In this document: positions 20,950 to 33,162 of the stretch, in pieces
Layout: every line of letters begins with the position of its first letter
How positions within the stretch are numbered: the first letter of the stretch is position 1
From: Bolinopsis microptera
Lineage: Eukaryota; Ctenophora; Tentaculata; Lobata; Bolinopsidae
Length of the DNA stretch: 64,000 nt
NCBI RefSeq assembly: GCF_026151205.1
Contig: NC_087077.1
Location: forward strand, 9,291,983-9,355,982
Direction: 5' to 3'
Made by a program: the position numbers and the translations under genes
The notes under the pieces: generated by a model
Databases searched by the model: none
What the model saw: the letters and a program-made list of their open reading frames with translations, nothing else
What the model was told of the DNA's origin: nothing

Positions 20950-22015
20950 TCAGAAGACGGCAGGTTGGTGCCTGTAACGGGAATGCCCGATGTGAGGTGA
21001 CGTTTGGCTCGGTAACAGCGACACTAACACAGGCGACTCTTTCACGACGTTCATAGCGCATCGTGATCCCTGAAAGATTGTTAAATGTTAGAGATTGATG
21101 ATTTTGTGCTTTCGTTTGACCAGAGTTTATTCCTTTAAATAGACCATGATAAAGGTAAGGTGCTCGAGAAAGGCCACCCATGAAGAAAATAATATGTGTT
21201 AGTCTCTCTAGTCTAGACTCTAGACATATTATGTTTTTAGAAATACATGTCAGTGTTCTAGAACGACCACTTCAGTTTATTACACGGACTTTCTCGAACA
21301 TTATTCACTGATAAGTGGCCAATGCTGAGAATTTTCGACAAGAACCAAAAATCTAGCAAAAGAGTGCCTTCTCGAATATAACCCTCTTCTAGAAGCTTAT
21401 GAAGGACTGTAATTAATAAAGAAAGTTGTGTCTAAGAAACACACAGTCTTGTCATGTGCATTGTGCCTAACTACTAACTATACATAACTTAATAATGGTA
21501 GAAATGATAAAACACGTACCTGGAAGGATTTGATAAGAGTAAGGGCGCTCCAAACGTGCTGTTTTTGTTGCCTGGCAACGCGTAATATCACGTGACAAGA
21601 GTAGTAACCGTTGTGACACTTTGTCATTGACGTTATCTTCAGAACGTCCACATGTGATAACGAACCAACTTTACCGTGATGTACCTGAGAAACAGAAGGG
21701 TTAATACTGATAATAATATAAACTTGTTGTCTAGACTTTACTGTTTAAAACTTACTGGCTTGTGAAGGAGAGTTTAAAATTAAACACCAACTTCTGGATA
21801 ACAAAGTAAGGTGTACAAGTCGTACATTATAATTTAAAACAATAACTGAAGTAATAGGAACTCTTGCTAACCTGTAGTGACTGCATGATAGCGGACTTGA
21901 ACTCGATGTCCGTTATGTCCAGGTTGACGGGAGTCATAACAGAGACTTTGAGATAGGACCAGTTTGGAGGAAGTTTCGAGAAGGAGAGCTTAACTGCTTT
22001 AGGTAGATCAATCAT
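20950..22015 (-). CDS. RPP14: Ribonuclease P/MRP protein subunit p14
   Basis: Three coding exons on the minus strand: 21872-22015, 21520-21684 and 20950-21069. All have GT-AG borders and phase-0 junctions, giving 142 residues. Exon 1 begins MIDLPKAVKLSFSKLPPNWS and continues YLKVSVMTP, resembling the p14 N-terminus. Exon 2 holds GKVGSLSHVDVLKI and VILRVARQQKQHVWSALTLI. Exon 3 holds GSRCAMNVVKESPVLVSLL. The order and spacing match the POP5/RPP14 fold; the CAM-V-V-SP-L ending favours p14 over POP5. The product is a protein part of RNase P/MRP, which processes tRNA precursors in the nucleus. Human p14 is 124 residues; here the extra length is a Ser/His-rich tail. A splice-acceptor-like sequence just before the ATG suggests a 5' UTR intron. 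Confidence 0.85.
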
Positions 22016-22991
22016 GGTACGTCCTAATCAGTGAAACTGTTAGTTACAGTGTAAAATTCAGACTTTGTTGACAATTGCAATTCTTATTTTTGAGAAATTT
22101 TAATTGAGTATAAATTCCTAACAAACAACAAGAACAATTCAAGTAATGATATAGATCATTTTACAAGTTACAAGTTACAAGCCGACTAATGGGGGACAGA
22201 CTAATTTAAAGAACGGAGGACAAAAATAGTGGCATTATGTCACATAAAACAGTGACAGGCGCATTCAACTTGTAGATATATCCATAAACTGTACATATCT
22301 TTAGTGCAATATCAATATCTTCAGGCTGATGATCAAAGATATACCCTAAGAATAAGTTAAACTGTGTACAGTCTAGGTTAACTGCGCGCTGACAAGACCC
22401 ACAATATTTAATGTCGTCCCGTCGCAAAAAGGGGAAAATACTGCAGACACAGGTTTTAAAGCAGGTCCAGGGAGGAGACAGCGTTCTGCTGACTGTTAAA
22501 CTGATAACCGCGATACACTGAGAATACTCAATACTGCCACTAATGTTCCTGTTTTGGTGGCTTGGGATCTGGCAGGAACTTTAGCCTCATGGAGTCTACA
22601 TGGTATGTAAGGTATGTACAGTCTGCATACCATAACTATGTGCATACCGTACATTTTTGAGTGTTTCTCAGTTGAGAACTTGCCAAATATAAATGAACAC
22701 GATAACCACAACTTATATATTAGGCCCATATAACATATTAAGTTGGTTTGTTGATTGATTCAATTAAAAACCATCTATTGAGTTACCTCATTGCCTCGCC
22801 CACGACGATCAATCAAATATATTTAACAACAAAATCAAAATTGTTTAACGACAAATCAAAAGGAAATTACACTGACAACCAGACAACCACTCAGTTGAAA
22901 ATCACCCCCCTTTTAGCAGTTACCTAACACTACAAAAATGTACACTATGTGATGCAGGGTGATGATGCCCAGCTTGGTAATCCTGTGTTTG

Positions 22992-23062
22992 CACAACCCA
23001 GCCAATCAGAGACCAGTACTCAGGTCACGCGACAATCACTGACCAATCAGAACGCTGGGATG
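22992..23062. promoter_or_regulatory. Paired CCAAT boxes upstream of RPP14
   Basis: Two CCAATCAG motifs about 50 bp apart (near 23000 and 23053), about 1 kb before the RPP14 start codon, in a locally GC-richer stretch. They could mark its promoter if a 5' UTR intron exists. Weak inference. Confidence 0.25.
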
Positions 23063-23424
23063 TGACACTACAAGCAAGGGCGGTAAAACAAACAGGGCCA
23101 GCAGATTGTGTAGGAACAAAACCGGTCCTACGGGACATGGAAGTGCTACTTCGTTCAATTTTAGGAAGTCAAAATTCTACACGACATACACAAATACCAA
23201 TGCAACATAAATCGTGGATTGAGTAGTTCAAAGCTTGTCAAAAAACAGTCATGAAAGTTTACAAATCGCCCTAAAAGGAGCTAAAGCCAGACCTTAAAGG
23301 GACATGAGCGAGCGGTTACATCACAACGACATTATGTCTAAATACGTGGGATTCCGTTCAACGTCCGGGACAAGCTGTGACGTAATCATAGAGAGGGAGA
23401 GCAGGGTATGAAACATAGAACACT

Positions 23425-23467
23425 GTACGTGTGTACGTGTGTACGTGTGTACGTGTGTACGTGTGTA
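23425..23467. repeat. (GTACGTGT)n microsatellite
   Basis: Five tandem 8-base units. Confidence 0.8.
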
Positions 23468-23837
23468 GGGGATGTTATCATGCTGGATATCATGACGTGA
23501 TGATTGGGGCAACTTTAGCGGTTTACGGACAAAGAATATCGAATATCGTATAAGCATAGCGATTAGATTGATAGTTAGATCGATAGTGATCCGACAAATT
23601 GAGATTGTCAGATTTATGGTGACTTTAAAACTTGAACCGGTGGCAACAGACTTAATTTATAAAAGGAGTCAAGAAATATCGTATTATTATGCAAACGCCA
23701 AATACTCCGAATTATGAACGTAAGTTAAATGCTAGAGTAATAGTGATGAGGGATAAATTCCTGGACCAGAGGTCGGATTTTATAGTAAGTGAATTCACGG
23801 GCACAAGCAGATCACTGATTTCCGGGAACTGGAAATC

Positions 23838-23992
23838 GCTAATCATGGTAACAACCGGAAAACATTTTGCAAATGCCTGCGTGCATCGCATATATATATA
23901 TACATATATTGACTTTGGTAGCTAATCATGGAAACAACCGGAAAACATTTTACAAATGCCTGGCCTGCGTCGCATATATATTGACTTTGGTA
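23838..23992. repeat. Tandem duplication, ~93 and ~62 bp
   Basis: GCTAATCATGG...ACAACCGGAAAACATTTT and the following CGCATATATA...GACTTTGGTA occur twice head to tail. The second copy has lost part of the AT run. Confidence 0.75.
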
Positions 23993-26900
23993 GCTAAGAG
24001 CTTGTATAAATAGAGAATGACTAGAATGCACGGAATTTTACGACATTCTATCACATAGCTGAAGGTAGCTCCTTGTTCCTTCGGTAACTCTCACTCATTC
24101 CCGATACAGAAATAGATACAGACGAAGATAAGACTCGAGAAGCTCCAGTACCACAGCAATCAATGTAAATCTTGCTTATCGTATCAAACGTATTGAATAG
24201 CAAAAATATGACATAAAATGTGAATGTTCCTGTAACCGCTATGTACAGATTTGCTGAGATATTTAGCCTTGAATATATAAGTATATATATCCAGTCATTA
24301 AAATGTAGCGAAATTCAATGGAATCAACTGTTTGTCGACTTAAGATGTGCCTTATTAATATTATGATATTCGATTTATGAAAAGACGAATAATCATGCCT
24401 AATTATGATTTAATTTGAAGATAGTCTAAGAGCGATGATATCATCTAGACCCTCTGAAAAACACCTGCAAAAATCTATTTGATATCATTGATGTCATCAC
24501 TCATCATTTAAACAACATTAAATCAAATCTAAAATGGGGCAAAAATGCAGGGGTGAGGCACCTGACGATGAGTAAACGACTGTTTAATGCTATGAAAATT
24601 TCAGAGGTGGTAGGGACACCAACAGTCTGCAACTGAATACTCTTCATCCGGGAGCAGGATGAATAATGACATAAACACAAAACGAGGCCCCAGGCAAACA
24701 AAGACTGGACATAAATGAATCAAGAACAAATTTCATAATAAAATTATGGTCATTTGGCAGAGATCAGGTGCACTAGTCGTTATAATTTGAGAGGGAGCTG
24801 TATATTAGTGGAAATAAGATATGAGGAAACCGTGGGAGGGCCAGGGAGGGGGGTGCTCCCGATAGGAGGGGTGGAGACCCCCCACCCGAGGAATTTGAAC
24901 TTGATCCAGGAATTTTATCAGGACGGATATTGTAGAGCCAGGTATTAAATTTGCTCCTAAATAATATACTAAGGAATTATGGTTACCAGTCCATGCCACG
25001 TAGAATTGATAATACTGTCTACCAGACAGCCCCCCTCCAATAAGGGGATGACACCTCCCCCCAGGAATGAACAGCATCTAACAAGGAATGTAAAACACGG
25101 TAATATTAATTAGAGGGGAGCAGGGGCAATAAATTGCAACAATTCTCTTTGTTATTAACCAGTCATGTCTAGTTCATTTCTTATACCAACATTCAGTGCC
25201 ACGAGCTGTGATTGATAAATGATCCCTGTAAGTAGGTTAGCGGCCTGGGGGCATACAACCCTGATTTACAGACACTTCAGACTCCGTTCACAGGTGTAAT
25301 TTAATTTAAACCAGGGGGCTGAATATGTAATCAGGTTAAAGGTTAGTTTTAGTATGGGATCGCTTCAAGGTTCATTCGTTGGGTGTGATTTTTAAGCGTC
25401 TATAAAGTGGTTTACAAGGGTGTCTCCGCTGCACAGTTGTGTGACGTAACAATTAATAAGCTTAAATTAATAACTATAATACGCCACGATCTGAATTAAT
25501 GAGCTTCTCGCATATCGTTATTGAAATCAGACCTTATTGACCTAGTTCTAAAGAACTTAGAAATCGGGTTAAAAACTTTGTTTAGAGCCTAGTTATCACA
25601 TAACCTCGGTTACAAACAAAGCAGAGCAAACATATTTGTAACTGAATGGGGCCTGCATGTCAGGAGAACCTTAAAAGGGTAAAAACAAAATCTCTTGGGC
25701 CTAAACTAGGAAGGGGCTTAACCAAGGGCGGTTTAACGCTTATATAACCGGGTTATAACTTATCTTTATATAAGCGACATAATGTTAAAGAAGTAAACAA
25801 TAAACATATGTTAAAATGTTGACATGGTGAAAGCGTCCCATGTAAATATCTTTAACCACGACGAGTATCAAGCACAAATAAATTGAACTGACAGATTTCT
25901 TATCGGTAAATTCTGTTTAAAATTGCTTTATCTGAGGGTGATAGTCTGTTAAACGTATGGCGGTTATGTTATCACATATTGTTAAATTAAGTAAATATTG
26001 TTTAACCAAGTAAATTTGTAGACAAGCTATGTAGTTAAGTAAGTAAGAAATATTTGTGTTAATACTGAGCATATAATTACCGAGTAGCGCAGCTGTAGTA
26101 TGAGAGTAGAGAACAGAAAGCAAAATATTTCTGGCGGATTAATAACGCGACCAAATCGAATATTATCCATGACGAACATTTGAGATCATTACACAAAAGT
26201 AAGAAGTCGAAATATTTTATGAAACTCGAAATAAACTGCTCAAACAAAATAGTAAGGATCATTTTTCTACGCATGAATTTCGGATCATTGCATATTTTCA
26301 TAATATGATAATTGACCATAGCTTGATGCGTGGTAACGTTAAGCATATTTTCCTAACAAACTAGTGACAGTCTATTTTAATCTTAATAAACAGAAATTCT
26401 CAGACTAAGAACCTTCATTTTATCTACGTCATACCTAAAGACTTAAAAAAGTGTGAACCACGAAACCAGACCAAATAGCAATAAGAGTAGCACAGTGATA
26501 ATCCAATAAAGAAAATTAAAAGACTGAAACCTGAAACTGGAGACAGTGAACTACACCGGCTTTATGACGGAGCCACGAGGACGGGGGCTAACCAGTAACC
26601 ACAAAGGGTAACTCGCAGGAGGGACGCGACAAGTCAAGTACAGTTAGAAATAAGTAAAAGTACAGGTGACCATTCAAGTTCAATAAAATAGAGCCCATCT
26701 GACTAGTCTAGCCTTTCTTCACCTCGTCTTATTAAGTCTAGAGGGGAAATAATGTAAAAGCAATAAGTCAGTGTAATAGTGGACAAAGGCCAAGTTTAAC
26801 CCCGCTCTAACTTGAAATAAGGTTGTGGCCTGTGGGTCTTGGTATAAGTGGGCAGATTAACAAGAGATAAGATGGATCAGAAGTGGTATTAGAGGAGGAA

Positions 26901-28077
26901 AGGCTGGGATAAAGGAGGATAAAGAAACTTGAAACCACACTTCGGTTAGTTACAACCAGAGCCGCAGTGACAGGAACTAGCTAGGCCGCACATACCAGAT
27001 AACACTAGGAGGAGAAGGAGGAGAAGAGGATGTTCCACGCCCTAGATATGAAGCGGAACATCTTCTGTAATACCGCGTCGTCAGGACGCCAGTAGGAGAT
27101 CTTATCTCGGTGTGTATCTCCACACGCTGTCAGTCTGTTAACTAGATCTTATCAGAGGAGGAGGCGTGGAGAGGGGTAATATCTGCACATTCACACCTAC
27201 AGTATATCTCTAGAACAGTGTGTAGACAGAGTGTTGAAGGGCCGGGAAGAGACTAGATGGGTGCTAACTCATTCAGAGGGAACGGAAGTACTACTTCCGG
27301 GAAGTAGCCTTCTGAAAGCTGACAGGATTGTGCAGTATTCTGAAGCTCTTACTACTAACCTACGCTCTATGATTTACCAAAAAGCAACTTAAATATAAAT
27401 GAACAATGCTAGGGAGAGATCTCTGACGAAGGATGTGCTCGCAATGAAAAGAAGACCAAATAATAACAATAACATAAAAAAAGTTGCATCAAACCTTATT
27501 GTTTTTCTACGTCCATTTGACGTAGAAAGACACAAAAGGATCGGAGGAGAAAAGAGAGGAGGAGAAACACTCACCAAGCACAATGTGTCGAGTACATAAA
27601 AAGTGTACGATAAAAGCAGGTAAAAGCACAGTAAATGCTGACGCGTTACAACGTAATATGCGTACTAATTTCCTAGTAGAGCGGGAGGAGCAGACAGCAC
27701 GATCCTACTCCAGCCAATCAACGGAGCATTGATAGAGCTGAATATATGCAGTAATTAGTGGCGCAATATTATTACTGTTGAATATCCCAATATAATGATA
27801 TAGAATCTGGAGTTGGACCAATCAGCGTGTATTTGTAACAGTTAGATAATTATTGAAAGCTATTAAGAATAATGGATGCAGTAATCAGTTATGTTGTAAA
27901 ATTAAAAACCATAATTTGTGGTAGTAGAGTAGTAAACGTTGTGATTAAAAGAGGAACGGTCAAGTGGAACAATCAATAGAATACTGTACACACAACGGAT
28001 ATCTATTATATAATGACTCATTGGCCATTAATAATGTTACGAGTTATCTAATACTAGTAATCTAGTTCTACCAATTA

Positions 28078-28160
28078 GATCAATTACAATTACCGATCGG
28101 ATCAATTACAATTACTGATAGGATCAATTATAATAACCAATCGGGTCAATTACAATTATT
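28078..28160. repeat. 22-bp tandem repeat, about four units
   Basis: Units starting GATCAATTACAATTACCGAT begin at 28078, 28100, 28122 and 28144, with point changes between them. Confidence 0.75.
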
Positions 28161-29353
28161 ATTAACAATACCAACTACAGTTACATTGCAATATTATGTA
28201 ATTTACTTTTGAATAGCAAACGAAGATATAAAAAGCCACGTTATGCTCATTCTCCTGCTAGTCACTGAGACTTATTAGCCATGAGATTTAAATACATAAA
28301 ACGTACCCGGGTAAACGCCCAAATCACGTTCTAAGCACAGATATAGCGGTGATCAGCAATAACACCGTACAATCCAGCTGATTGATAGAAACAAAGTGCT
28401 GTGTATATTGCACGATCCGTGACATCAGCAGTAATTTGTTAAGAATAGTTTTAATCGGTATTAATCGAGATCAAAATTGACAGATGACACAACCGCGATT
28501 TTGGATGATCTTATCTTCAGGATTGAAGAACCTGCCAAGTTTACAAATTGGTAACTAAATGTTTAATGCAAATTACACTGCCATATTTTAAAATTCGGAA
28601 ATGAACTGTTTCCTGTAATAAACGTATTGAACGATAATCTTCCGAACATATTTAAAATGTTCACAATCACCATGGAGGCTTTAATTAAGTAAAAGGAAAC
28701 GGAGTCTTTATCTTTTAAAAGACTATCTTAAAACTATTTGTAATCAACTCAACTTCTATAGCAACACAACGGAAAAGAGAGTATACGATCTGCATTCTGC
28801 ATTCCGTTACCATGGTACTAAGTAATTGTAACCACGTTATCTTAATAGCTGCCTTCATGTTTATAATGTCATGTAAAAACTACAGTATACAATTATTGTA
28901 CACACCACACATGGAAATAAACCTAACGGTCTCGGTGAACTACACGGCCAATTTAATAAGTCCATCCGATGCATACAAAATTTACAAATCAATTATCAAG
29001 TTGTACATCAGCCGATATTGAGTTGATACCAATATTTCTGTAACGTGTTATTGAGGTATATTTTCGCGTGGGAACTGATTGATAGCCTAAAGACATTTGC
29101 TGAGAAAGGTGTGACAAACATCAGTCATTTCAAGGGCAACTCTTCATTATCAAGGTATTATCAATTCTATCATAAAAGAGGACTAATTCCGCCCTCTTCA
29201 GTCTCGATTGATAGTGAGTTTAATGACGCACAGTTAATACCACACCCGGTTCATCACTTATCCCATATAAAAATGAGGGAAATATTAATAATTCATAGTA
29301 GTGGGAGAGGGTAGCCACCCTAAAGTCTATCATTAATGAAACGTTCTAACTAT
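28161..29353. other. No gene seen
   Basis: A 69-codon frame at 28812-29021 begins with a hydrophobic leader-like segment but has no family match. Nothing else is supported. Confidence 0.4.
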
Positions 29354-29489
29354 GAATCAAGGATTACTGAGGAACAATATAATCTGGAATTCGCGATAAA
29401 CTTCGAAATACGAACACATAAGAAGAATCCTGAGACAAATCAAGTGATACACAATAGCAAAAGACAAATAGGAGTTGTATAATTTTATG
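29354..29489. repeat. 136-bp direct duplication, copy 1
   Basis: Nearly identical to 30301-30436 (GAATCAAGGATTACTGAGGA start, GTATAATTTTATG end), same orientation. Confidence 0.85.
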
Positions 29490-29631
29490 TAGAGTTTTCT
29501 GTGCCTCTGGCAGACCAAGGAGGACCTTTTCTTCGTTAACTTAAGGCACAATAAAGTTCTCATAGTTGTCATATTCTGGACAAAAAGTTCAAAGTGGAAA
29601 AATGTTTGAAAACTTGGAAACTTGGATGGAC

Positions 29632-29716
29632 CTTAAATGAACGGACTTTATTTGAACGGACATTAAGATGAACGTAAGGGCCTCCAGCGTTCAATTAATG
29701 TCCGTCCAAATAAGGT
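29632..29716. repeat. Relative of the 14763-14870 foldback element
   Basis: Shares CCTCCAGCGTTCAATT, ATGTCCGT and terminal GGACTTTA/GGTCCGATAAGG with the palindromic element at 14763-14870. Here the arms are shorter and imperfect. Confidence 0.55.
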
Positions 29717-30041
29717 CCGATAAGGTAGATTGCTACGTGACACGGTGGAGGCTCTTTCTATTATATGAAAGCTTCAGTAAGAATAGTTTTATGCCTATAA
29801 TTTCACTACCTGGCTACTAAATACACTATATCGGTATTATATCTGTCAGATGAGTTCAGTTCGTATATATATTAATTCCTTTTATCCTTTTATCTTGATG
29901 CAAGCAAACTACAGTCAAATTCTCTTTTGGACTGCCTTAACATGGTTTTTTAGACACCTAAATATGTCGATTTCCGGGTTTTTTTTCCAGCGTTAAATTT
30001 TAGCAGCTAGTTGTTTTTTCCTTTTCATCTTTAAGGGGGCC

Positions 30042-30072
<31 letters not shown>
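29717..30072. other. No gene seen; long poly-G
   Basis: A homopolymer G run at about 30042-30069 directly precedes SINE-like copy B. Otherwise AT-rich. Confidence 0.5.
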
Positions 30073-30300
30073 TTTTGACACCACTTGGGAGTCCAAATTT
30101 TGGGCACTAAAATTCTTATTCCTTGTCCAATTTTTAATTTTTTCGTGCTGATTTGAAGGCGATTAAAGCATTTGACCCAGTCAAAAAAGTTTCAGTTGTA
30201 TATCTTTTACGGTTTTTGCGGAAAGTCGCGTTAAAGTTGATGCCCTGGTGTCAGTAAAATGGTACGGATATATATCGTCTCGCTTTATATATAGTAAGAT
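30073..30300. mobile_element. SINE-like short repeat, copy B, uninterrupted
   Basis: Matches 17087-17332 plus 18124-18140 as one continuous ~228-bp unit ending CGCTTTATATATAGTAAGAT. It abuts the second copy of the 136-bp duplication at 30301. Confidence 0.7.
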
Positions 30301-30436
30301 GAATCAAGGATTACTGAGGAACAATATAATCTGGAATTCGCGATAAACTTCGAAATACGAACACATAAGAAGAATTCTGAGACAACTCAAGTGGTACACA
30401 ATAGCAAAAGACAAATAGGAGTTGTATAATTTTATG
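30301..30436. repeat. 136-bp direct duplication, copy 2
   Basis: See 29354-29489. It lies immediately after SINE-like copy B, so about 810 bp including that repeat sits between two copies. Confidence 0.85.
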
Positions 30437-33107
30437 CGATTCGCCAGGTGAGTAGAAAATCTCTTGGATTGAAGCCAAAACCCAAACAAAAGATATTATT
30501 ACAAATGACGAGTAACTGTGCAAGTCATAAAGGATTTTAATGCTGACATACAAAACACGGTATACTCTCAATTTGCGTTCGTCATCAAGAAGAGTGCCCG
30601 AAAGAGAAAGATCTAGAATGAACGAAATTAGTGGGAGACGAATGTAGAACAGGATCAAGGATCTGGCAGTAGGTCTGGGTCTCAACTAGTAATTGATACA
30701 GTCCTGTTATGAAAATTGTATCTTTAGACAGAAATGTAATTTGCAGAAGAATCTCTGAAACAAACCACGTCCAAGGCCAAGGTAAATGATCGTTTCTCCT
30801 TAGACTTCTGCAAATACTATAAAAGTATAACGTAACAGAGACAGGAACAGAGGAAATAACATCAGGTGCGTCCACATAAACCGTACCTGGAGGTACTAAA
30901 ACGTCCGTAAAAGTAAATGAAAGTCTGTGGACTGTGATCCACCACTCACAGCTCAGCATTACCACTACCAATAAAGCTAGAACTCTAGTAGAGCATTATT
31001 CAGCGAGACGGGGAAGTATTCAACTTGTTGCACCAGGTGACATGTACAGCTCATAATAAGCTCGCCTGTCTTGACACGTCCCACGTGACACGTGTCAAGT
31101 AGTAGTTCACCGCCCCCGTTATACACATGTGGAACTCTCAAGTCTCAACAAAAGATCATAACAACCAACGTTATACTACAAACTAAGTAAGTAATTAAGT
31201 TTGTTACAGTGAGGGTCCTGCTTTTGGTTTTGGAAACTGCAGCTCTCTCTGTTTGAGCCGTAATTTGTTAATGAGGCATTAGCGAATTTACTATTGTTGT
31301 GGGTAGTAACATGTGGATCATTACGCTTTAGATCTTAATGCACTGATGTTTGAGAGTTTGAGGGAGGAGCTTTAATCTCATGTTACTAAAAATAAACAGT
31401 TATTAGAACCGAAGGATAACAAATTTGACATGGACATAAACTATGAGATCACGATTTAGCATATGGTTATTCAATGAGAATCTTCGCGAATATGTAGAAG
31501 CTTCTTCCAAGAACAAAAATTTAATAGAGAAATTAAATAGGAAAGAAGTAGAAGAAAAAGAAAGAGAACTGAAGACTGAACAGGCACTATGACACAACAG
31601 CAGCGCAGAACAGAGCTAATATTGTAATCCGAACTCTGTACTTCTTGGTGTGAGGGTAGTAAGAAACCTTACTTAATAAAGTGACTTAACCTGAACGGTA
31701 GTCAAGAAACCTTGGTGGAGCTGAAGAACAAATTACGATAGAGTTAAGTCCTGACTCTGTAGTTGTTGTTAACAGTTAAATTCGTAATGGCCAAATCATC
31801 CACGGTTTGAGGAGTGAATCTGGGGGAAATGTTCGGTCACGTGATAGGAGCGGATTGAATAATCATTGCACGTGCGGGGGTTGATATTTTGATAATAATA
31901 TTGCACGTGTAGCTTTGTTTGCAAACAATATTATATTGATCAACAGACATCCTCTCATGAAGTGTCAGGACAACACGATGGTAGTCTCGATTGTGATAGG
32001 TTAAGAGATCTGGATAGCTTGTCTGCTATTGGCCAATCTCCCTCGTGATGTGATTGAGGTTATAAGATTGGTGGAGATAGAGGAATAGCGGTGATAATAA
32101 GTCGTGAAGCCAGAGAAACATGAGTCCCGGATCGGATCTCTTAATTTATTGACGACAGAACAATCTAGATAGCAAACTGAAGAATTAGATTTTACTTTAT
32201 CAACTACCGGACGATTTCCTAATTTGCAAATCTGACGAAAGAGTCCAGTCACAAAGGTTGACGTAGCAGCAAGAACATTGATCGAGATGTTCCCATTAAA
32301 TTAGGCAGTAAAAGTACCGGTACCGGTCTGAGACCGGGTTAAGTACAAATCAGCTAGAGATCTCGAGCTCCTTATCATGAGAGTAACTAATGTGCCGCCC
32401 CGGTGACCGGACTTAGGATACTTATCATATTTAGTTGCCGGGGGAAACGTACGGGAAATAACCCAGGGAGACTGGACACAAACAGAAATTGTAGATATTA
32501 TATAAAAAGTTTGAATATTCCGTTGGCCACCCCTCATACGGCCGGGGAGTCGATCTATATTCTATAAACCTTAACCTTAGCCTAACCCGTAGAAGCTAGG
32601 ATCTGGTACTAGGATTAGAGGCAAAATCAGAAGCTTGTTAATTATTATCACAGGCTAGGGTTACAATAACCCGCCCCTGTGGACTCGTGATCTGTGGTGA
32701 ACACTGGCGTCACTCGTGCTGGCCCTTTTCCAGTAACTCCGAGGTGAGAGGGAATGATAAAAGGTATTGTAAGTGACAGGTACAGCAAGCAATAAAATTA
32801 TCGTGAAACCAAAAAATTGGGAGTCAAATTATTTGGCTGTCGGCGAGCAAGCCACCGCCCAGTTCCAGCCTCTGTCAACAATCCAAAACCCACAGAATGT
32901 CGGTTAAATGGTTTCTTGTTTGTCGAAGAATCTTGGCTTCCCAGCTGATGGCGCGTTGACAGAGCACGTTAGAACAGATACCCGGGGTTAATAACAAACT
33001 CCACCACTTTTAACTGAGCGGGAAGTTACCAGAATGAAATATGTCAGGTGGGGTGGCTTTTGACAAGATGGGCAGTGTGGTACAGTGAGGGAAGGAGCAG
33101 CACTACA
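30437..33107. other. No gene seen
   Basis: Two overlapping minus-strand frames (30311-30685 and 30585-30971) are hydrophobic but match no family. A short palindrome CTTGACACGT/ACGTGTCAAG with E-box-like CACGTG lies near 31072-31101. Confidence 0.4.
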
Positions 33108-33162
33108 ACACTGTTACTACACTGTTACTACACTGTTACTACACTGTTGCTACACTGTTACT
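33108..33162. repeat. 11-bp tandem repeat, five units
   Basis: ACACTGTTACT repeated five times with one substitution. Confidence 0.85.

Larger units (their letters stand above)
22016..28077. other. Long non-coding stretch
   Basis: No frame resembles a known family. Small repeats only: (GTACGTGT)n at 23425-23467 and a tandem duplication at 23838-23992. Short ORFs here lack splice or domain support. It may hold unrecognised exons or regulatory DNA. Confidence 0.45.

Noticed and set aside
22206-22427. Minus-strand 73-codon ORF upstream of RPP14
   Set aside because: Protein-like in places, but no acceptor/donor pair or family match; RPP14 already has a good start downstream.
28812-29021. Short ORF with a leader-like hydrophobic start, possible secreted peptide
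   Set aside because: Composition alone; no cysteine pattern, cleavage site, relatives or exon structure.
30311-30971. Two overlapping minus-strand hydrophobic ORFs, possibly one frameshifted membrane protein
   Set aside because: No family motif, no splice support, and part of the frame lies in a 136-bp duplicated segment.
33108-33162. CRISPR-like array
   Set aside because: Uninterrupted 11-bp tandem repeat without spacers in an animal genome; a simple minisatellite.
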